From contig CM059584.1 in NCBI GenBank assembly GCA_030407085.1, forward strand, positions 63,689,501-63,753,500: a stretch of 64,000 nucleotides of DNA, in the 5' to 3' direction. The notes below the pieces were generated by a model. It did no database searches and had not been told where the DNA came from. It saw only the letters and a list, made by a program, of their open reading frames with translations. How positions within the stretch are numbered: the stretch's first letter is position 1; each line of letters opens with the position of its first letter. Shown in pieces: positions 1-11,000 of this stretch. The position numbers and the translations under genes are program-made. The stretch is from Trichopria drosophilae (lineage: Eukaryota; Arthropoda; Insecta; Hymenoptera; Diapriidae).

Positions 1-915
1 TCCCAATATTTTTTTCATACGGGTTATAATTGAAAGGCACGAGCTTGAAGTTGACGTTAAAATTGTGGCCATATGAGCGTTAAAGGGTTAATGCGCACGC
101 TCACAGGCTCACGGGCGATGTCAGTGGGGATAAGGGGAAGTTTCAAATAAGAGGGGTCGGCGCCATCTTGAAAACCATGACCAGTTGAAATAAGAGGGGT
201 TTTACTGTAATATGCCCTACACGTGGGGAATATTGGCGGTAGAGGCAAAACTATCTTTATGTAGTAAATAAATCAAATCTACGACTTTTCTTCATTTCAT
301 TACTTCCTATAAAAATTATCGGAGACATTTGTGTAAATGTTTTTCTGTAATTTATCGGCAGTCCCTGCCTTTGTCAATAAAACATAGATTTCACTCTCGT
401 GTCGAAAAGAACAATATTCTGCATTATCTTTATTTACCAAAATATGTATTGTTGTTGGTGAAACAATATTTTTGAACATTTTTCGACTTTTTACATTCCA
501 TTAATAAATAATTACGTTCCTGAGGGTTTTCCCGACAAACTGCCCCATCCAGAGTTCGTAGGTTAAAAGGCGATTTTCGTAATGTGTATAAATATTACGA
601 TATTACTATTGTAGGCTCTATACAGTGAGATTAGAGGAAGATAAATATATAAATAATTACTTAGATACGGATCACAATACGGAGAAATGTGAATCTTTAA
701 CTGGAAGTAATTAGTTACTTTTCGTACACCAAATCAATCAATCCAAATTATAACGAAATTGAATAATATTAATAACGCTATACTAGGGTAATACGATGCA
801 GCTGGTTACAAAGAATATATTGTGTGAGGCACAGTATTTTTTGATGTACAGAATTTGTTTAAAGAGCAAACCGCCAATGTACCCCAGCCGCCAATGTGCC
901 CCAGTCTCCTCTAAT
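1..915. other. AT-rich stretch, no gene seen
   Basis: No convincing coding sequence. Two near copies of a 17-bp unit (CCGCCAATGTACCCCAG type) lie in tandem at about 871-903, just outside the left LTR-like block. Around 60-240 the phrase AAATAAGAGGGGT occurs twice. Both are short local repeats. I see no terminal repeats or promoter-like features that can be tied to a gene. Confidence 0.5.
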
Positions 916-1537
916 TGTTACAAGTTTAACAGTATATTAGTTTGGCATAAGATGAAGAATAATTATTAAGAGTGTTACGAATAATTCATTAATATTAATG
1001 AAAAGGAGATATATCGGTAGTTGCGGGCTATGATAAATAAGTTACGAAAGAATCATCCGTTTTTAATATGTTTTCATATGAATTGTTAATTTAAATAGAT
1101 CATTTTTAATAATTTCGATCAAATAAGTATAGGATGATTTTCTTCGTAATTTAACAAAACATAATATTTTCGAGAATATTTTGAAGGAGTAACTTCTAGA
1201 AGCTAGGGAAGCGAAGGAAAAAGTTCGAGAGTATTAATTCGGCGTAGATATAAATAGATCAATTTTATGAAGGTTTTCCGCCTTAGCCACGCAAGAGTGT
1301 ATATGTTCTAATACATGAAAAGGGGCGTGTATGAGCCAGAGTGAGAGGATAAAGTAGGCGGCGGCCCCCAAAATTCTTGTTCTCATACTTGGTCCAGCTT
1401 ATCGGAAATTTTCTGTTATGCAGCTGTCCAATGTGGAAACGTATGTTGTACGTTTTCTGTTAGTGTTTAGGAGTTTCTAGAAGCTTCAAAATATTCCGTT
1501 AATGAAAAAATACATACGTTACGGCTGATACGTTACA
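916..1537 (-). repeat. 3' LTR of gypsy element 1 (shortened copy)
   Basis: This block repeats 11390-11950 in direct orientation with scattered substitutions and indels. Shared stretches include TTTTCATATGAATTGTTA and AAGAGTGTATATG. On the minus strand it begins TGTAACG directly after a purine-rich tract, as expected for the U3 start of a 3' LTR. The other end reads CTTGTAACA, after which similarity stops, although the 5' LTR seems to continue another 640 bp to the primer site. Either this copy has lost its R-U5 part or the right copy was enlarged by an insertion. Confidence 0.7.
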
Positions 1538-1550
1538 CCTCTCTACTTTT
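1538..1550 (-). promoter_or_regulatory. Polypurine tract of gypsy element 1
   Basis: The minus strand reads AAAAGTAGAGAGG immediately before the LTR start TGTAACG. A purine run touching the 3' LTR is the plus-strand primer of LTR retrotransposons. The position, more than the composition, supports this call. Confidence 0.6.
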
Positions 1551-1911
1551 AGATGAAATTACAGAGTAATTTTATTTGAGGTGGTGTGTAAAAGGTGAAA
1601 CTTAACCAGCTTAGACTAATTTTATTTAAATCATGTAAAAGTTATACTACTCGCACTTGTACTTATAGTATTTACGCATTGGCCCTATTTTCACAGTTCT
1701 TGTCATCGGCTGACCTTTCGGTGTTGATATTCTGTGGCAAGGTTTTGGGTATGTAGTAAATAGGTTCAGGTTCTATCGATAATCTACATGAAATTTCACT
1801 AGTGTTAATAAAATGATCATATTGAAAATTATATATGTTATTAATAATTCATATCTGGAAGAATTTTATCACTGCTTCTGAAAGGGTTCTTTACTTTAGT
1901 GGGTTGAGAGA

Positions 1912-2406
1912 TTATAATCTTTCTTTGAAAATGTAGGCATCTTGAGTGTAGTTGGAATCGTCCCAAGTTCCGTGAGGATCACTGCAACGCGTTTCTTTAC
2001 ATTTGGCATCGAATGTAAGACTGCCAGCAAGACTAATACTAGGTCCGGTAGTTCCATTTCGTTTCATTCTTTCGATAATGGTGCCACCTAAATGATAGTG
2101 GCCTTGTTCCTGCATTAAGTTGCATTGTTTTAGGGTGATTTCGTTGATATATTCTGCTTTCAATTGGTTACTGCTGAAGCATGGGAGTGCATTCCACAAT
2201 GCGCGTAATCTCCCGGAATATTTCTACCTTGCATGTTCTGGCATGGTAGTTTTATTTACTTGAGGTTCGGGAATGTTGCAATCTCCAATACTATTTAAGG
2301 CGATCGTGGTGATATTCGCGTTGGGGGACCCACAATCATATGCAACTAAACCATTATTGGTAACCACTAGCTATGCGAGGATGATGAAGAGTCTTGTATG
2401 CGTCAT
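1912..2406 (-). pseudogene. Glycoprotein N-terminal remnant in env position, mononega/chuvirus-like
   Basis: An ATG at 2406 opens a frame with a hydrophobic signal-like start. It then shows the motifs YDCGSP and LNSIGDC and, further on, a Cys- and Asn-rich region with several N-glycosylation sequons. This start pattern is what I know from class III-type fusion glycoproteins of arthropod chuvirus-like negative-strand RNA viruses, which LTR retrotransposons have repeatedly captured. The frame has two in-frame stops (about 2369-2371 and 2224-2226) and ends at 1912, so only about 165 codons of a normally much longer protein remain. It has no C-terminal membrane anchor. It lies downstream of integrase and upstream of the 3' LTR, the usual env slot. 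The family assignment rests on motifs alone. Confidence 0.6.
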
Positions 2407-2578
2407 TTCTTAATGCTAAAGTCGTCGAGTGAGAAAAAAAAAGAAATAATGAAATATTACACTAAAACTTATCGATAGTTAAAAATAAATATTAGGTAGT
2501 AAATAATTACGATGTAATAATAATAAATATATTAGAACTGAAACAAAGAATAGTTTTACAAATAATTATTACTTACTA

Positions 2579-3430
2579 CTACAATTGGTATACAAAAATG
2601 GATGATGATGATACTATAAGATTAGTAATGACGATGGATGTGGCGTGAATGGCCATCTTTATTACGAAATTTACTGCCACTCTTCGGACAGAAATTGCCA
2701 CAGATACCCTTAAAAGGGGAAAAGGGGGGTGGGCACAATCTAGACAGAAACTAAATATTCTGTTCGTTGTGTCCATGAGAGTTTTTAAATGTCCAGAGAG
2801 TTGCCTATAGGGATTCCAAGAATTTGTAGAATGTTTAGGCTTCCTCGGAAGGGCTGCTTGTCGGGAATTCTTTCTTGCTTCTTGTTTGGGCTGATGTAGC
2901 AACTGCCTCAGATCTCTTGATCGGGAATCATTTTTCGATTGTTGCTTAGTACATACCTGTAATGGGATAGACTGTACTGGTATCACAGGTGCTGACTCTT
3001 GATGGTGCTCAGAGGTAGTGCCGGATTATATGGTATCATCCAATGTCAGGGAACTCACGTTTATTGACATGAGTGAATCTTCATCCCAATTATATTCTGT
3101 GTGAGATGATGTATTCGTGGGCATGGGGTCGTTTGGCGGCAAAATCATAACGCGCATATCGTTGAGGTCATTATACTTTATAGCCTGGTCGCTCTTCCGA
3201 AGATTATCTCTGGTTGGGAGAGAAGGATCTTCCAATGTGTCGTTGTATACCGGGTATGTTTTTGCTAGCAGACTGGATATTAGCATAGAGGGAACCTTCA
3301 GTACAGTTCCTGGTTTTAATACCACTACTGAACGAGTGGTGGGCTTGGCGGTGGCAGAAAGATGTTCCTTTTTATCCATGGCGAGGTCTCTCTTTTTCAA
3401 TTTTTCCTCTCTGCTAGTCTGGAGTGTCAC
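2579..3430 (-). pseudogene. Unrecognised ORF between integrase and glycoprotein
   Basis: One reading frame of about 284 codons runs from 3430 to 2579 with a single in-frame stop at 3026-3028. The first half is charged, with lysine/arginine clusters and a serine/threonine-rich centre. The second half is basic, glutamine-rich and arginine-rich. Near 2700 a different frame shows CGNFCP followed by GHSRHIHRH, loosely like a Cys2His2 finger, which suggests a frameshift near the end. It could be an accessory protein or the C-terminal part of pol. I do not recognise it. It lies in the same orientation as the rest of element 1. Confidence 0.4.
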
Positions 3431-3639
3431 TTGGATGGCAATCGTTTGTATTCTTCGAGATTGGCCTTTGAGCTACGATAGATTCCATCGTGCCAATTTT
3501 ATGTCTAATTTAGCTGCGGTTGGTTCATCACCAGCTGCGTAAATTATAACATTAGTTGGGTCCATTTTGTTCTGGGGTTTCTTTGGGAGACTTCTTCTCT
3601 TCCTTTTATTTTCTGGAACAGATAATTAAGGATCCGACG

Positions 3640-4700
3640 TCAGTTTATTTGGGAAATTACATAAGTGTGGAGGGGATCTTGAATAACGGTAGGTATGAGA
3701 CGGTCGGTAGAAACGACGTTCTCTTTCCGTCCGATTTTTAGTACGGCATTTTTTTCATTATAAACTTCCAATAATTTGTAAGGACCTTGATGCAGGTTTC
3801 TAAGTTTTCCATGTTTAATTCCTTTTCGAAGGAAAACATAATTTCCGGCTACGAATTCTGCAGGATTCATACGTTTATCATAATATGATTTGCATCTTTT
3901 CTTCGCTACTTGGAGGTTTTCTCGAGCTTCAGATTGTAGGGCGTCTAGACGGGCTAATAATTAATAATGTAATCATCGTAGGTTTCCAGTCTCTCATAGT
4001 GACATAAAGGTCGACACGACGGTAGTAAGGGAACTTTGCCGTACACTAACTCGAAGGGGGGTTTCCGAGTGCTTTCGTGAACACACCTATTGTAGGAAAA
4101 CATAGCTAATTCTAACCATTTATTCCAATCGTGTTCCTTACTGACGAACTGTCTTAAGTATTCGACCAGCATTATGTGAGATCTTTCGAGGGAGCCATTG
4201 GTTTGAGGATGAAAAGCCGTAGTTTTTAGTTTCCGAATTTGTAATTTCTTAGTAAAAATTATCATTAATTTAGATAAGAAATTTTGGCCTTGATCGGTCA
4301 TTACTACTTTCGGAGCACCACAAATACACATAAGGCGGGTTAGGAATGCATGGGCGACTGTTGGGGTTGTAGCATCACGGAGGGGAAGTCCAATGAAGTA
4401 TGTAGTTAATAAATACTGCATGGAAAGAATCCATTTATTACCATTTTCACTTACAGGAAATGGACCTACACGATCGAGAGAAACCTTCTCGAAAGCAGTA
4501 CCAGGGGTGTCTGTAATAACCATGGGTTGTTTAACCTTGGTACGCACTAATTTTTTTAGTTTGCATTGGAGGCACTGTTGGATGTAAAGTTGAATTTCCT
4601 CCTTCATACTTTCCCAATAATAGGATAATTTGAGACGATGATAAGTTTTAGTAACTCCTCTTTGTCCTCCTATAAGGGAATCGTGAGCTTCCTTAATTAA
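3640..4700 (-). pseudogene. pol: Gypsy element 1 integrase
   Basis: The core (4607-3954) shows the three catalytic acids of the DDE integrase: LDRVGPFP, then MTDQGQNF, then NGSLERSH. Upstream of it CLQCK is the second half of the HHCC zinc finger. The C-terminal part (3870-3640) is in another frame and carries a GPY/F-like module (QGPYKLLEV). The integrase joins retroelement cDNA to host DNA. A stop near 3954 and a frame change before 3870 separate core and tail, and the region up to RNase H (4700-5545) is badly broken. The catalytic residues survive although the gene cannot be translated whole. Confidence 0.85.
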
Positions 4701-5545
4701 AGCATATCTTTAAGATAGGGCGGGATTCTGAACTATACCGAGACAAACATAAATCTTTATGTCAGAGTTTTGGAAAACTTCGCGAAGATCTTTCAATACT
4801 TTTAACCAAAGATCTTTACTCATAGTGTCGATATAGGGAAGGCTAATATCGCGAAGTTCTAAGGAATTAAGAACATTGCGTAATTTTTGTAAGGTACGTT
4901 TTATTTCTACTAATGCATTGAGAGAATCAATGTCTACGTTTGAGGGGATAATATATACGCCAAAATATGGTCTATTGCCTTTTTTTAAACACTTTTATGG
5001 TCCCAACGTCTGAAATGCCGGAGGATGATATGTCGCGACGTTTGGAAAGATTTTTAGATTCTGAATCTACTGGACGACCTTTACTGTCAAGAAAAAGTAG
5101 ACAATTGCCTTTGCGCATATACAATTTATCTCTTGTTTCAAAAATATTTTGATTAAGGACTCTTTCTAATAGGAGATCTTTATCGGAGATCTCCGGGTTA
5201 TCAGAATTTCTTAATGGAGTTTCGAGGGGAATTTTATTAGAAATGGAATCGCAATCGGAGTTTGAGTCGGATTGTGATTCATCAACTTGATGGGGGGTAT
5301 TTATTCCAGGTGTGACAACTTGACTTTCATTAGATCGAAAGTTGTCTTATTTAAATCATGATCAAGCATAGAATCTTACGAATCGGAATGTTTAGGTACT
5401 TGATTATTGGAATGCGTGTGTAAATCGTGGTTGACATATCGTTTACTAATCAATTCGTTTGAGTCAGAATTATGGGTTATTTCATTATCATTAAACGTGG
5501 ATTTATTTCACCATCAAGCTTGTTTTCAAAAGGTTTGTCCGCATT

Positions 5546-6138
5546 TTACGAAATGAATTGGGGTGTATTATCTATATCAACACAGAATTTTATCTTTTGG
5601 TTGAGCTTTTGTTTTTGTTTCAAAATCGAATTTCTATACTGAGTTCCTTTTAATGCAAGTTTAGGGGTTCGAGTAGATCGCCTGGGAATTGTATTATCGC
5701 AATTTTTTGACATTACACCTATGAAAGATGTGTCTTCATTATGTCCAATAGGGTTCCTCGAGACTGCGTCAGCGTTAACGTTACGTTTACCGTCCTTGTG
5801 TTGAATACTAAATTCTTCTAAACTCAATCTCCAACGCGTAAGGCGTGAAGTGGGGTCCTTAGATGCACGCATCCATACTAGAGGTTTGTGATCAGTAACA
5901 ATCGTGAATTTCCGGCCATAAAGATACGGCCATAGAAAAGTATGGCTAGAGCTTCCTTTTCATACGTTGAATTATTTCTTTCTGTTGGGTTAAGTAGACG
6001 AGAAACATAAGCATAAGATCTATCGGAACCTATAGAGCCTTGACTCAGGATGCCGCCTATAGCATAACCTCTAGCATCCGTGGTGACGATGAAGGGTTTT
6101 TCAACATCGCGGTGTTGCAAGACAGGTTCTTCACACAA
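5546..6138 (-). pseudogene. pol: Gypsy element 1 RNase H
   Basis: The motif TTDARGYAIGG is the first RNase H strand (normally TDASG), followed by YEKEALAI. A second segment (5872-5546) holds RLTRWRLSLEEFSIQHKDGK and NADAVSRNP, the typical gypsy end of the RNase H domain (VADALSR). Frame changes near 5875 split the two. The domain degrades the RNA strand during reverse transcription. The Ser-to-Arg change next to the first Asp and the frame break indicate loss of function. Confidence 0.85.
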
Positions 6139-6340
6139 TTTCTGTTTGAGGGTTTCGAAAGCGTTTTGTTGTTTGAAACTCCATTCGAAGGGTTGATCTT
6201 GTTCCAGGATTTTAGTGAGGGGTTTAGATATTTTGGCATATTTGTCGATGAAACGACGATAGTAATCAGTGAGACCTAGAAATTCGCTGATAGCCTTAAC
6301 AGTTTTCGGACGAGGAAATTTATCAACTGCTTCCAGTTTC

Positions 6341-7379
6341 TTAGGATCTGGTTTTAGACCTTCTTGCGTAATGAGGTCCTAGATAGCTAACTTCATGATT
6401 CAAGAATTCACATTTATCCACTTGAAGTTCTAGATTGGCTGAACGAAGCCGATCGATCAACTCCAGAAACTTTCCGCGATGTTCCGATAAGGTCTTTCCA
6501 TAAATGACAATGTCATCCAGATAAACGAAAAATTCTATACCTCGTAATCCGGTGAGTACAACATTCATTAAATTCATGAATGTAGCAAGGGCGTTGGGCA
6601 ACCCAAACGGCATACGTATGAAAAGCTGTTTTATGGCGATCTTTTTCTTTCATTCTTATTTGATGAAAACCCAGAGGCAAAATCAAAAATAGAAAAGTAA
6701 CGGGCTCCATCGAGTTGATCAAGTATTTCTGTAATACGTGGTAAAGGGTAGGCGTTACCTGTGGTTTTTCTTTGTTTAGTGCACCAAATTCCAGAACTAA
6801 TCGCCACCTTTTATTACCTGAACTATCTTCCTTCTTTGGGACTATCCAAAGGGTAGTATTATATGGGGAATGGGATGGTTGAATTATGTCATTTTGAAGG
6901 AGTTCGTCAACTTGACGATTAATTTCTCCTTTTAGATTCTTTGGGAAACGACACTGACGAGTATGTATAGGTATGTCGTCAGTTGTATGGATTTCATGTT
7001 CCATAACATCCGTGGATTCTAGTTTGTACAAACGATCAGCACTTTCGGCGAGAAGAAACTCGACTTCTATTTGTTCTTCCGTATTAAAGTGATCGAGTCT
7101 CAATAATTCTTTGATGCGAGAACATCTAGAGTCAGATTGGGTGGAGATGATTCGCGAAGGGTTCAATTTTAGAATTTTTCGTTTCCTGCGGCCGGCTATA
7201 ATGGTCCATTTGGTAGGAGAGGCGATCTCCTGTACCTTTTCTATTTCATAAAACCGCACATTAGGTAGTTTTATGAATGCAACTTTATTGGTGGTATTTA
7301 AGATGGGTAAAGTGATTCTATCTGAAAGTACACGCACGGCGGCGTTTTCCATAAACACGCCATCCTTTAACGGAATCAA
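6341..7379 (-). pseudogene. pol: Gypsy element 1 reverse transcriptase
   Basis: The first frame (7379-6513) carries the RT fingers and palm start: LWIVPKKEDSSGNKRWRLV and later GFHQIRMKEKDRHKTAF. The second frame (6613-6341) begins MPFGLPNA and holds the catalytic box YLDDIVIYG, then LQVDKCEFL and SYLG. The two overlap because of a frameshift near 6600. The residues at the first Asp (usually DLxSGFHQ) are altered to LILPLGFHQ, so one catalytic Asp is missing. A region of about 150 codons before the RT (7379-6900) matches the gypsy PR-RT linker. I could not find an intact protease DTGA box between 7380 and 7700. Confidence 0.9.
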
Positions 7380-7706
7380 GGGAAGATAGCCTTCAGTCAG
7401 ACGCGTAGGTTCGATAGATATGCTGACAATTGGGCGGGTGCGAGGAGCTACATGAAATGTTCTTGAATTGACTGAAAAGGGAATTTCGGTGTTATTTACT
7501 TTTAAACAATTCTTTGTTCAGTTCAGGGTGGCATTATATCGAGACAAGAAAGAAGTATCGATAATTCAATCCTGATAAATTGGAAAGAAATTAGGGACAA
7601 TGTGAAAACAGTTTCGCATCCTAAGATGGAAAGGGAGATTCTTCCAACAGTAAGTATATTGTCTCGGGGATTGGCAATTGAATCGTAGGGGAATCTTTTT
7701 CTATGG

Positions 7707-8420
7707 TTAATTTGACATGTACGATTCTTCTTCTATCCGTTCTATTGCTCGAATGTTAGCTCGATTGGATTGATTGGTCAGATTGAATCGTGGCTTTTGA
7801 TTGGCTTGATTGACCTCCCTCGCAGGGATGCTAGGATAGTTTCCCGAGCTACGAGGATTCCTATTCACCTTGTTTATTGGACTATTACGGGTGAAACAAT
7901 TATCTGTGGTATGATTCGTTCCATTGCAAAGTGCAATATTTCTGTGACTGTTTATTCCTGTCTTTTTGGTAAAATTTACTTGCAACGTGACCCATCTTGT
8001 TGCACAATTGGCATTGTGGGGAGGTCGAAAATCTGTCATGCATTTGAGGACAAACAGTGGCTACATGTCCGAATTGTCTACAAAGTTGACATAGGATGCA
8101 CATCCCACTGGCGTGACCTTGTTGGCCACAATGTGTACAGGGACCAGGGGTTTGGGTTATTCTAACTGAAGTCCAAAATTTACAATTATCTGTGAAATGA
8201 CCGATCTTTTTGCATATGCGGCAGTAAATATTATCGTTCTTAGTTTTGCAAAATTTTGCATCATATCCGGGGCGTCGGCAAATACTACAACGTGACGAGT
8301 CATTATTGTCTTTATGGCAATCTATAGCTTTACGATCGCACTATTGGTACTGAGGTTTAATGACTCGATCAGGACAATTCTTCGCGTCGTGGTTGGGCTA
8401 ACCACAAATTTGGCAAGAAA
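7707..8420 (-). pseudogene. gag: Gypsy element 1 gag nucleocapsid, CCHC knuckles
   Basis: Several zinc-knuckle motifs are spread over two frames: CQLCRQFGHVATVC, CQLCNKMGHVAS (final Cys lost) and CNGTNHTTDNC. More Cys/His pairs continue upstream to about 8420. An unusually long row of knuckles is seen in some insect gypsy-type Gag proteins that package RNA. The tail after the knuckles (7860-7707) is Asn/Arg-rich. Stops and frame changes make it non-functional. Confidence 0.7.
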
Positions 8421-8464
8421 TTTTATGAGATTTTAGTAAAGGTCAATTGGAAAGCTCATGACAA

Positions 8465-9279
8465 TTACATTTCCAAATTCAATATTCGCGATTGTCGAGA
8501 CTTGGGGAAAAGATGCTGGCGTTCTTCAAGACGGGATTCAATTTCTATAGCTTCGGGACCGGCTAAATTGAAATCTGTGCATTGAGTCATCAAAGCATGG
8601 ATTTCAGTTTTCAAACCACGAACGAAAGCTCGACAGCAGGCGTCTTCGAGTTCAGCCTTTTGTGTAACTGTTAAGTTATCATCAGTTGTTTGTGTTTTTC
8701 GTGCTTCTATTAGAGAATAACGGATGGTTCGTGCTCGATTGAAGTAAATTGCGGCTGTTTCTTTAGGATATTGGCACAAACGTGATAGTTCTCCGTAGAG
8801 ATGTATGACTGTAGCGCGCGTACCATGGATTCCTTGAAGGAGTTTCAGTAATTCGTTAATAGTGTCGGGTTCTTTACCGTGCACGGAGCGATCGGCTTAG
8901 TCCCGTAAACGGGTCAGGATTATTTTTGTCAATGCTTCTTCGGATTCTTCAGGAATCATAGATTTCGTCCTTTTGCAGGCAGTTGCAAATTCCGTCCTTG
9001 GTTCTGAAAAAGAGTGGAACCATGTCTGCAGCATCTCGAAGGCTTAGGGGAGCCATTTGATGAATTGGGAGGGTTGAATTGACAGATCGAAGGTCGTACT
9101 GTTTCAGTGGAATAGACAGAACTCGAAGAGATGTTGCTATCATTATTTTCGTCGATATGAGCTTCGTCAGAAAGGGACCGGGGATTTTTGAACGGGACTT
9201 CTTTAGGACTAGTAATTTTTATGCTTGGGGAGTGGGTCAATTGATTATTGCATATAAAAGGGTCAATTTTATCGTCCAC
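8465..9279 (-). pseudogene. gag: Gypsy element 1 gag capsid region
   Basis: The frame 8884-8465 has the retrotransposon Gag helical pattern, including LLKLLQGIHG, LYGELSRLCQYP, a Glu/Lys-rich helix, CCRAFVRGLK and SRLEERQHLF. Frames at 9279-8949 are Ser/Pro-rich and could be the Gag N-terminus. They are separated from the capsid part by at least one stop. Gag forms the particle shell. This sits in the expected place between the leader and the zinc knuckles. Confidence 0.7.
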
Positions 9280-9399
9280 ATTTTATGGGTTACGATGCTA
9301 TACCGCAGGTAGACCAGGATATGCTAGTTTTTCTCCGTCCGGTTTTTCCTTCATCTTACTACGATTTAGAACTTTATCCCCATTAGACATCTAACACAT

Positions 9400-10710
9400 A
9401 ATAAAGAGGAAACTTAATAATTTTCGCAAAAATTGAAAAATTTGTTTTATAACGTTTCAATATCTAATGCGATAAGAGAGGAGAGAATTTATTAATCACA
9501 TCCGCGGGAATTTATCATTTAATAAACTTTAAAAAATCGAACCTGAATTTTCATAGTAGCAAAATTCGCTTATGGACCTGCCCGCTTTGAAGTGTCTTTC
9601 GCTAAAAATCTGTCTTCTAATGGGTTTTGAGAAAAATAAATCCAAAAAAGAATATATAAAAAAGAGGATTATAAGGTGCGACTTTAAATAAAAATTTTCA
9701 AAATGGTACTCTATCGTCTTATTGGATCGATGCTTAGTTAGCCTCTTGTGTGCTTTATAAAATTAACCTCTTTTGGGCTTTATAAATTAAACCACTTTTG
9801 GGCTTTATACAATTAACCTCTATTCGGGGTTAAAAAAAATATATTTTTTTTTATTTAACCTCTTTTGGGCTTTATAACTTTAACTTGATTTGGGCTTGTA
9901 AATTTTTAATTAACCTCTTTTCAGTTTTATACTTTAGGATTAGCTACTCTGGCTATCCTAAAAATACAATTTTTTGTGCACATATGTATAACTAAAATTC
10001 TAAAAGTATTGTATAGTATTTCTAAAATGTCAAAATTTTCTAAGCACCGTTTACGACCGAAATAGATGGTTGCTTGCTTTCAAGAAGTTTCGTGAAACTT
10101 GATGAATTTTTCGGGGTAGAAACTTTTAATATTGTATTAAAATTAATTATTCTTATTAAACTAACATAAAATATTCTGCACGTCTGCATATATATGTATA
10201 TGTGGCATTCTCACAAGAGAAATAGTTCTTTACCATGAGTAATTATATATCATTTCAATTTTCATTAACGGATTTTCGTATAGTTGTAGACATTTAAAAT
10301 GTTCAACAATTCGTAATAAGAAAATTTGTAGTTATTATGACTGGAACACTTCCGAAAAGAATTAGTTACAAGCCGGGATTTATTACAAAAATAAAAAAAA
10401 AGACCTGTATATATACAAAAAAATCAATTTCAAGTTTAGTGTGATGCTTTTAGGTTTTAATTTTTGAGAGTATAAAAAATAAAAAAAGATAAGGATTATC
10501 GGAAGTTAAGGATTCCAGATATTTTTATGTACATTTTGAAAATAAAAGAAATTCAATTTCCAATACATTTAATTTTTCTAAAGTCATATTTTTTGTTCAG
10601 AATATTGTGTATATTTGCTAGACAAAAGGAAATCAAAACATGCTAATTCTAAATGAAATTTAACATAAAAAGATCACGATAATTTAATTGATAATTTCTC
10701 TTCACCCTCG
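9400..10710 (-). other. Gypsy element 1 leader, AT-rich, no ORF
   Basis: This stretch lies between gag and the primer-binding site. It is AT-rich and has no ORF of note. Apart from the tandem repeat at 9735-9945 it shows only runs of A or T. It is probably the untranslated leader of the element, possibly enlarged by later insertions. Confidence 0.5.
9735..9945. repeat. Tandem repeat, ~24-28 bp unit
   Basis: Six to seven degenerate copies of a unit close to AACCTCTTTTGGGCTTTATA follow each other, interrupted by a poly-T stretch around 9840-9860. The repeat lies in the untranslated leader of gypsy element 1. Confidence 0.85.
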
Positions 10711-10729
10711 AGTCCTACCGACTGCGCCA
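10711..10729 (-). promoter_or_regulatory. Primer-binding site, tRNA-Ser type
   Basis: The minus strand reads TGGCGCAGTCGGTAGGACT. The complement ends CCGACTGCGCCA, which is the 3' end I recall for insect tRNA-Ser (UCN) with its CCA. This primes minus-strand synthesis and fixes the end of the 5' LTR close to 10730-10744, further left than the LTR-repeat comparison alone suggests. Confidence 0.75.
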
Positions 10730-10754
10730 AAAATTATTACGTATGTCACGTCTG

Positions 10755-10850
10755 GCAGTTCGCATGGACTGGAAGGGGAGATGTCCAGCAGTTCGCGTGG
10801 ACTGGAAGGGGAGAAGTCCAGCAGTTCGCATGGGCTGGAAAAGGATAATA
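10755..10850. repeat. 36-bp tandem repeat, ~2.7 copies
   Basis: Three successive copies of a unit starting CAGTTCGCATGGACTGGAAG, followed by GGGAGAAGTC, with only a few differences. It lies in the presumed R-U5 part of the LTR. Confidence 0.85.
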
Positions 10851-10960
10851 GAGGAGTGAGAGGGTGGTTCTGTCTGAGATACGTACTTTTTCCTTGGAAT
10901 TGTTCGGGGGTGGTTGAATCCTTGAATGGTTGCTTGGTGGCTGAAGGATTGACTTACTGT

Positions 10961-11000
10961 CTGACTGACTGACTGACTGACTGACTGACTGACTGACTGA
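10961..11000. repeat. (CTGA)10 microsatellite
   Basis: Ten uninterrupted CTGA units. It lies inside the presumed 5' LTR. Confidence 0.95.

Noticed and set aside
2640..2740. Cys2His2 zinc finger in an alternative minus frame.
   Set aside because: Spacing of Cys and His is not canonical, and it requires a frameshift in a decayed element. Mentioned only as a possibility in the feature entry.
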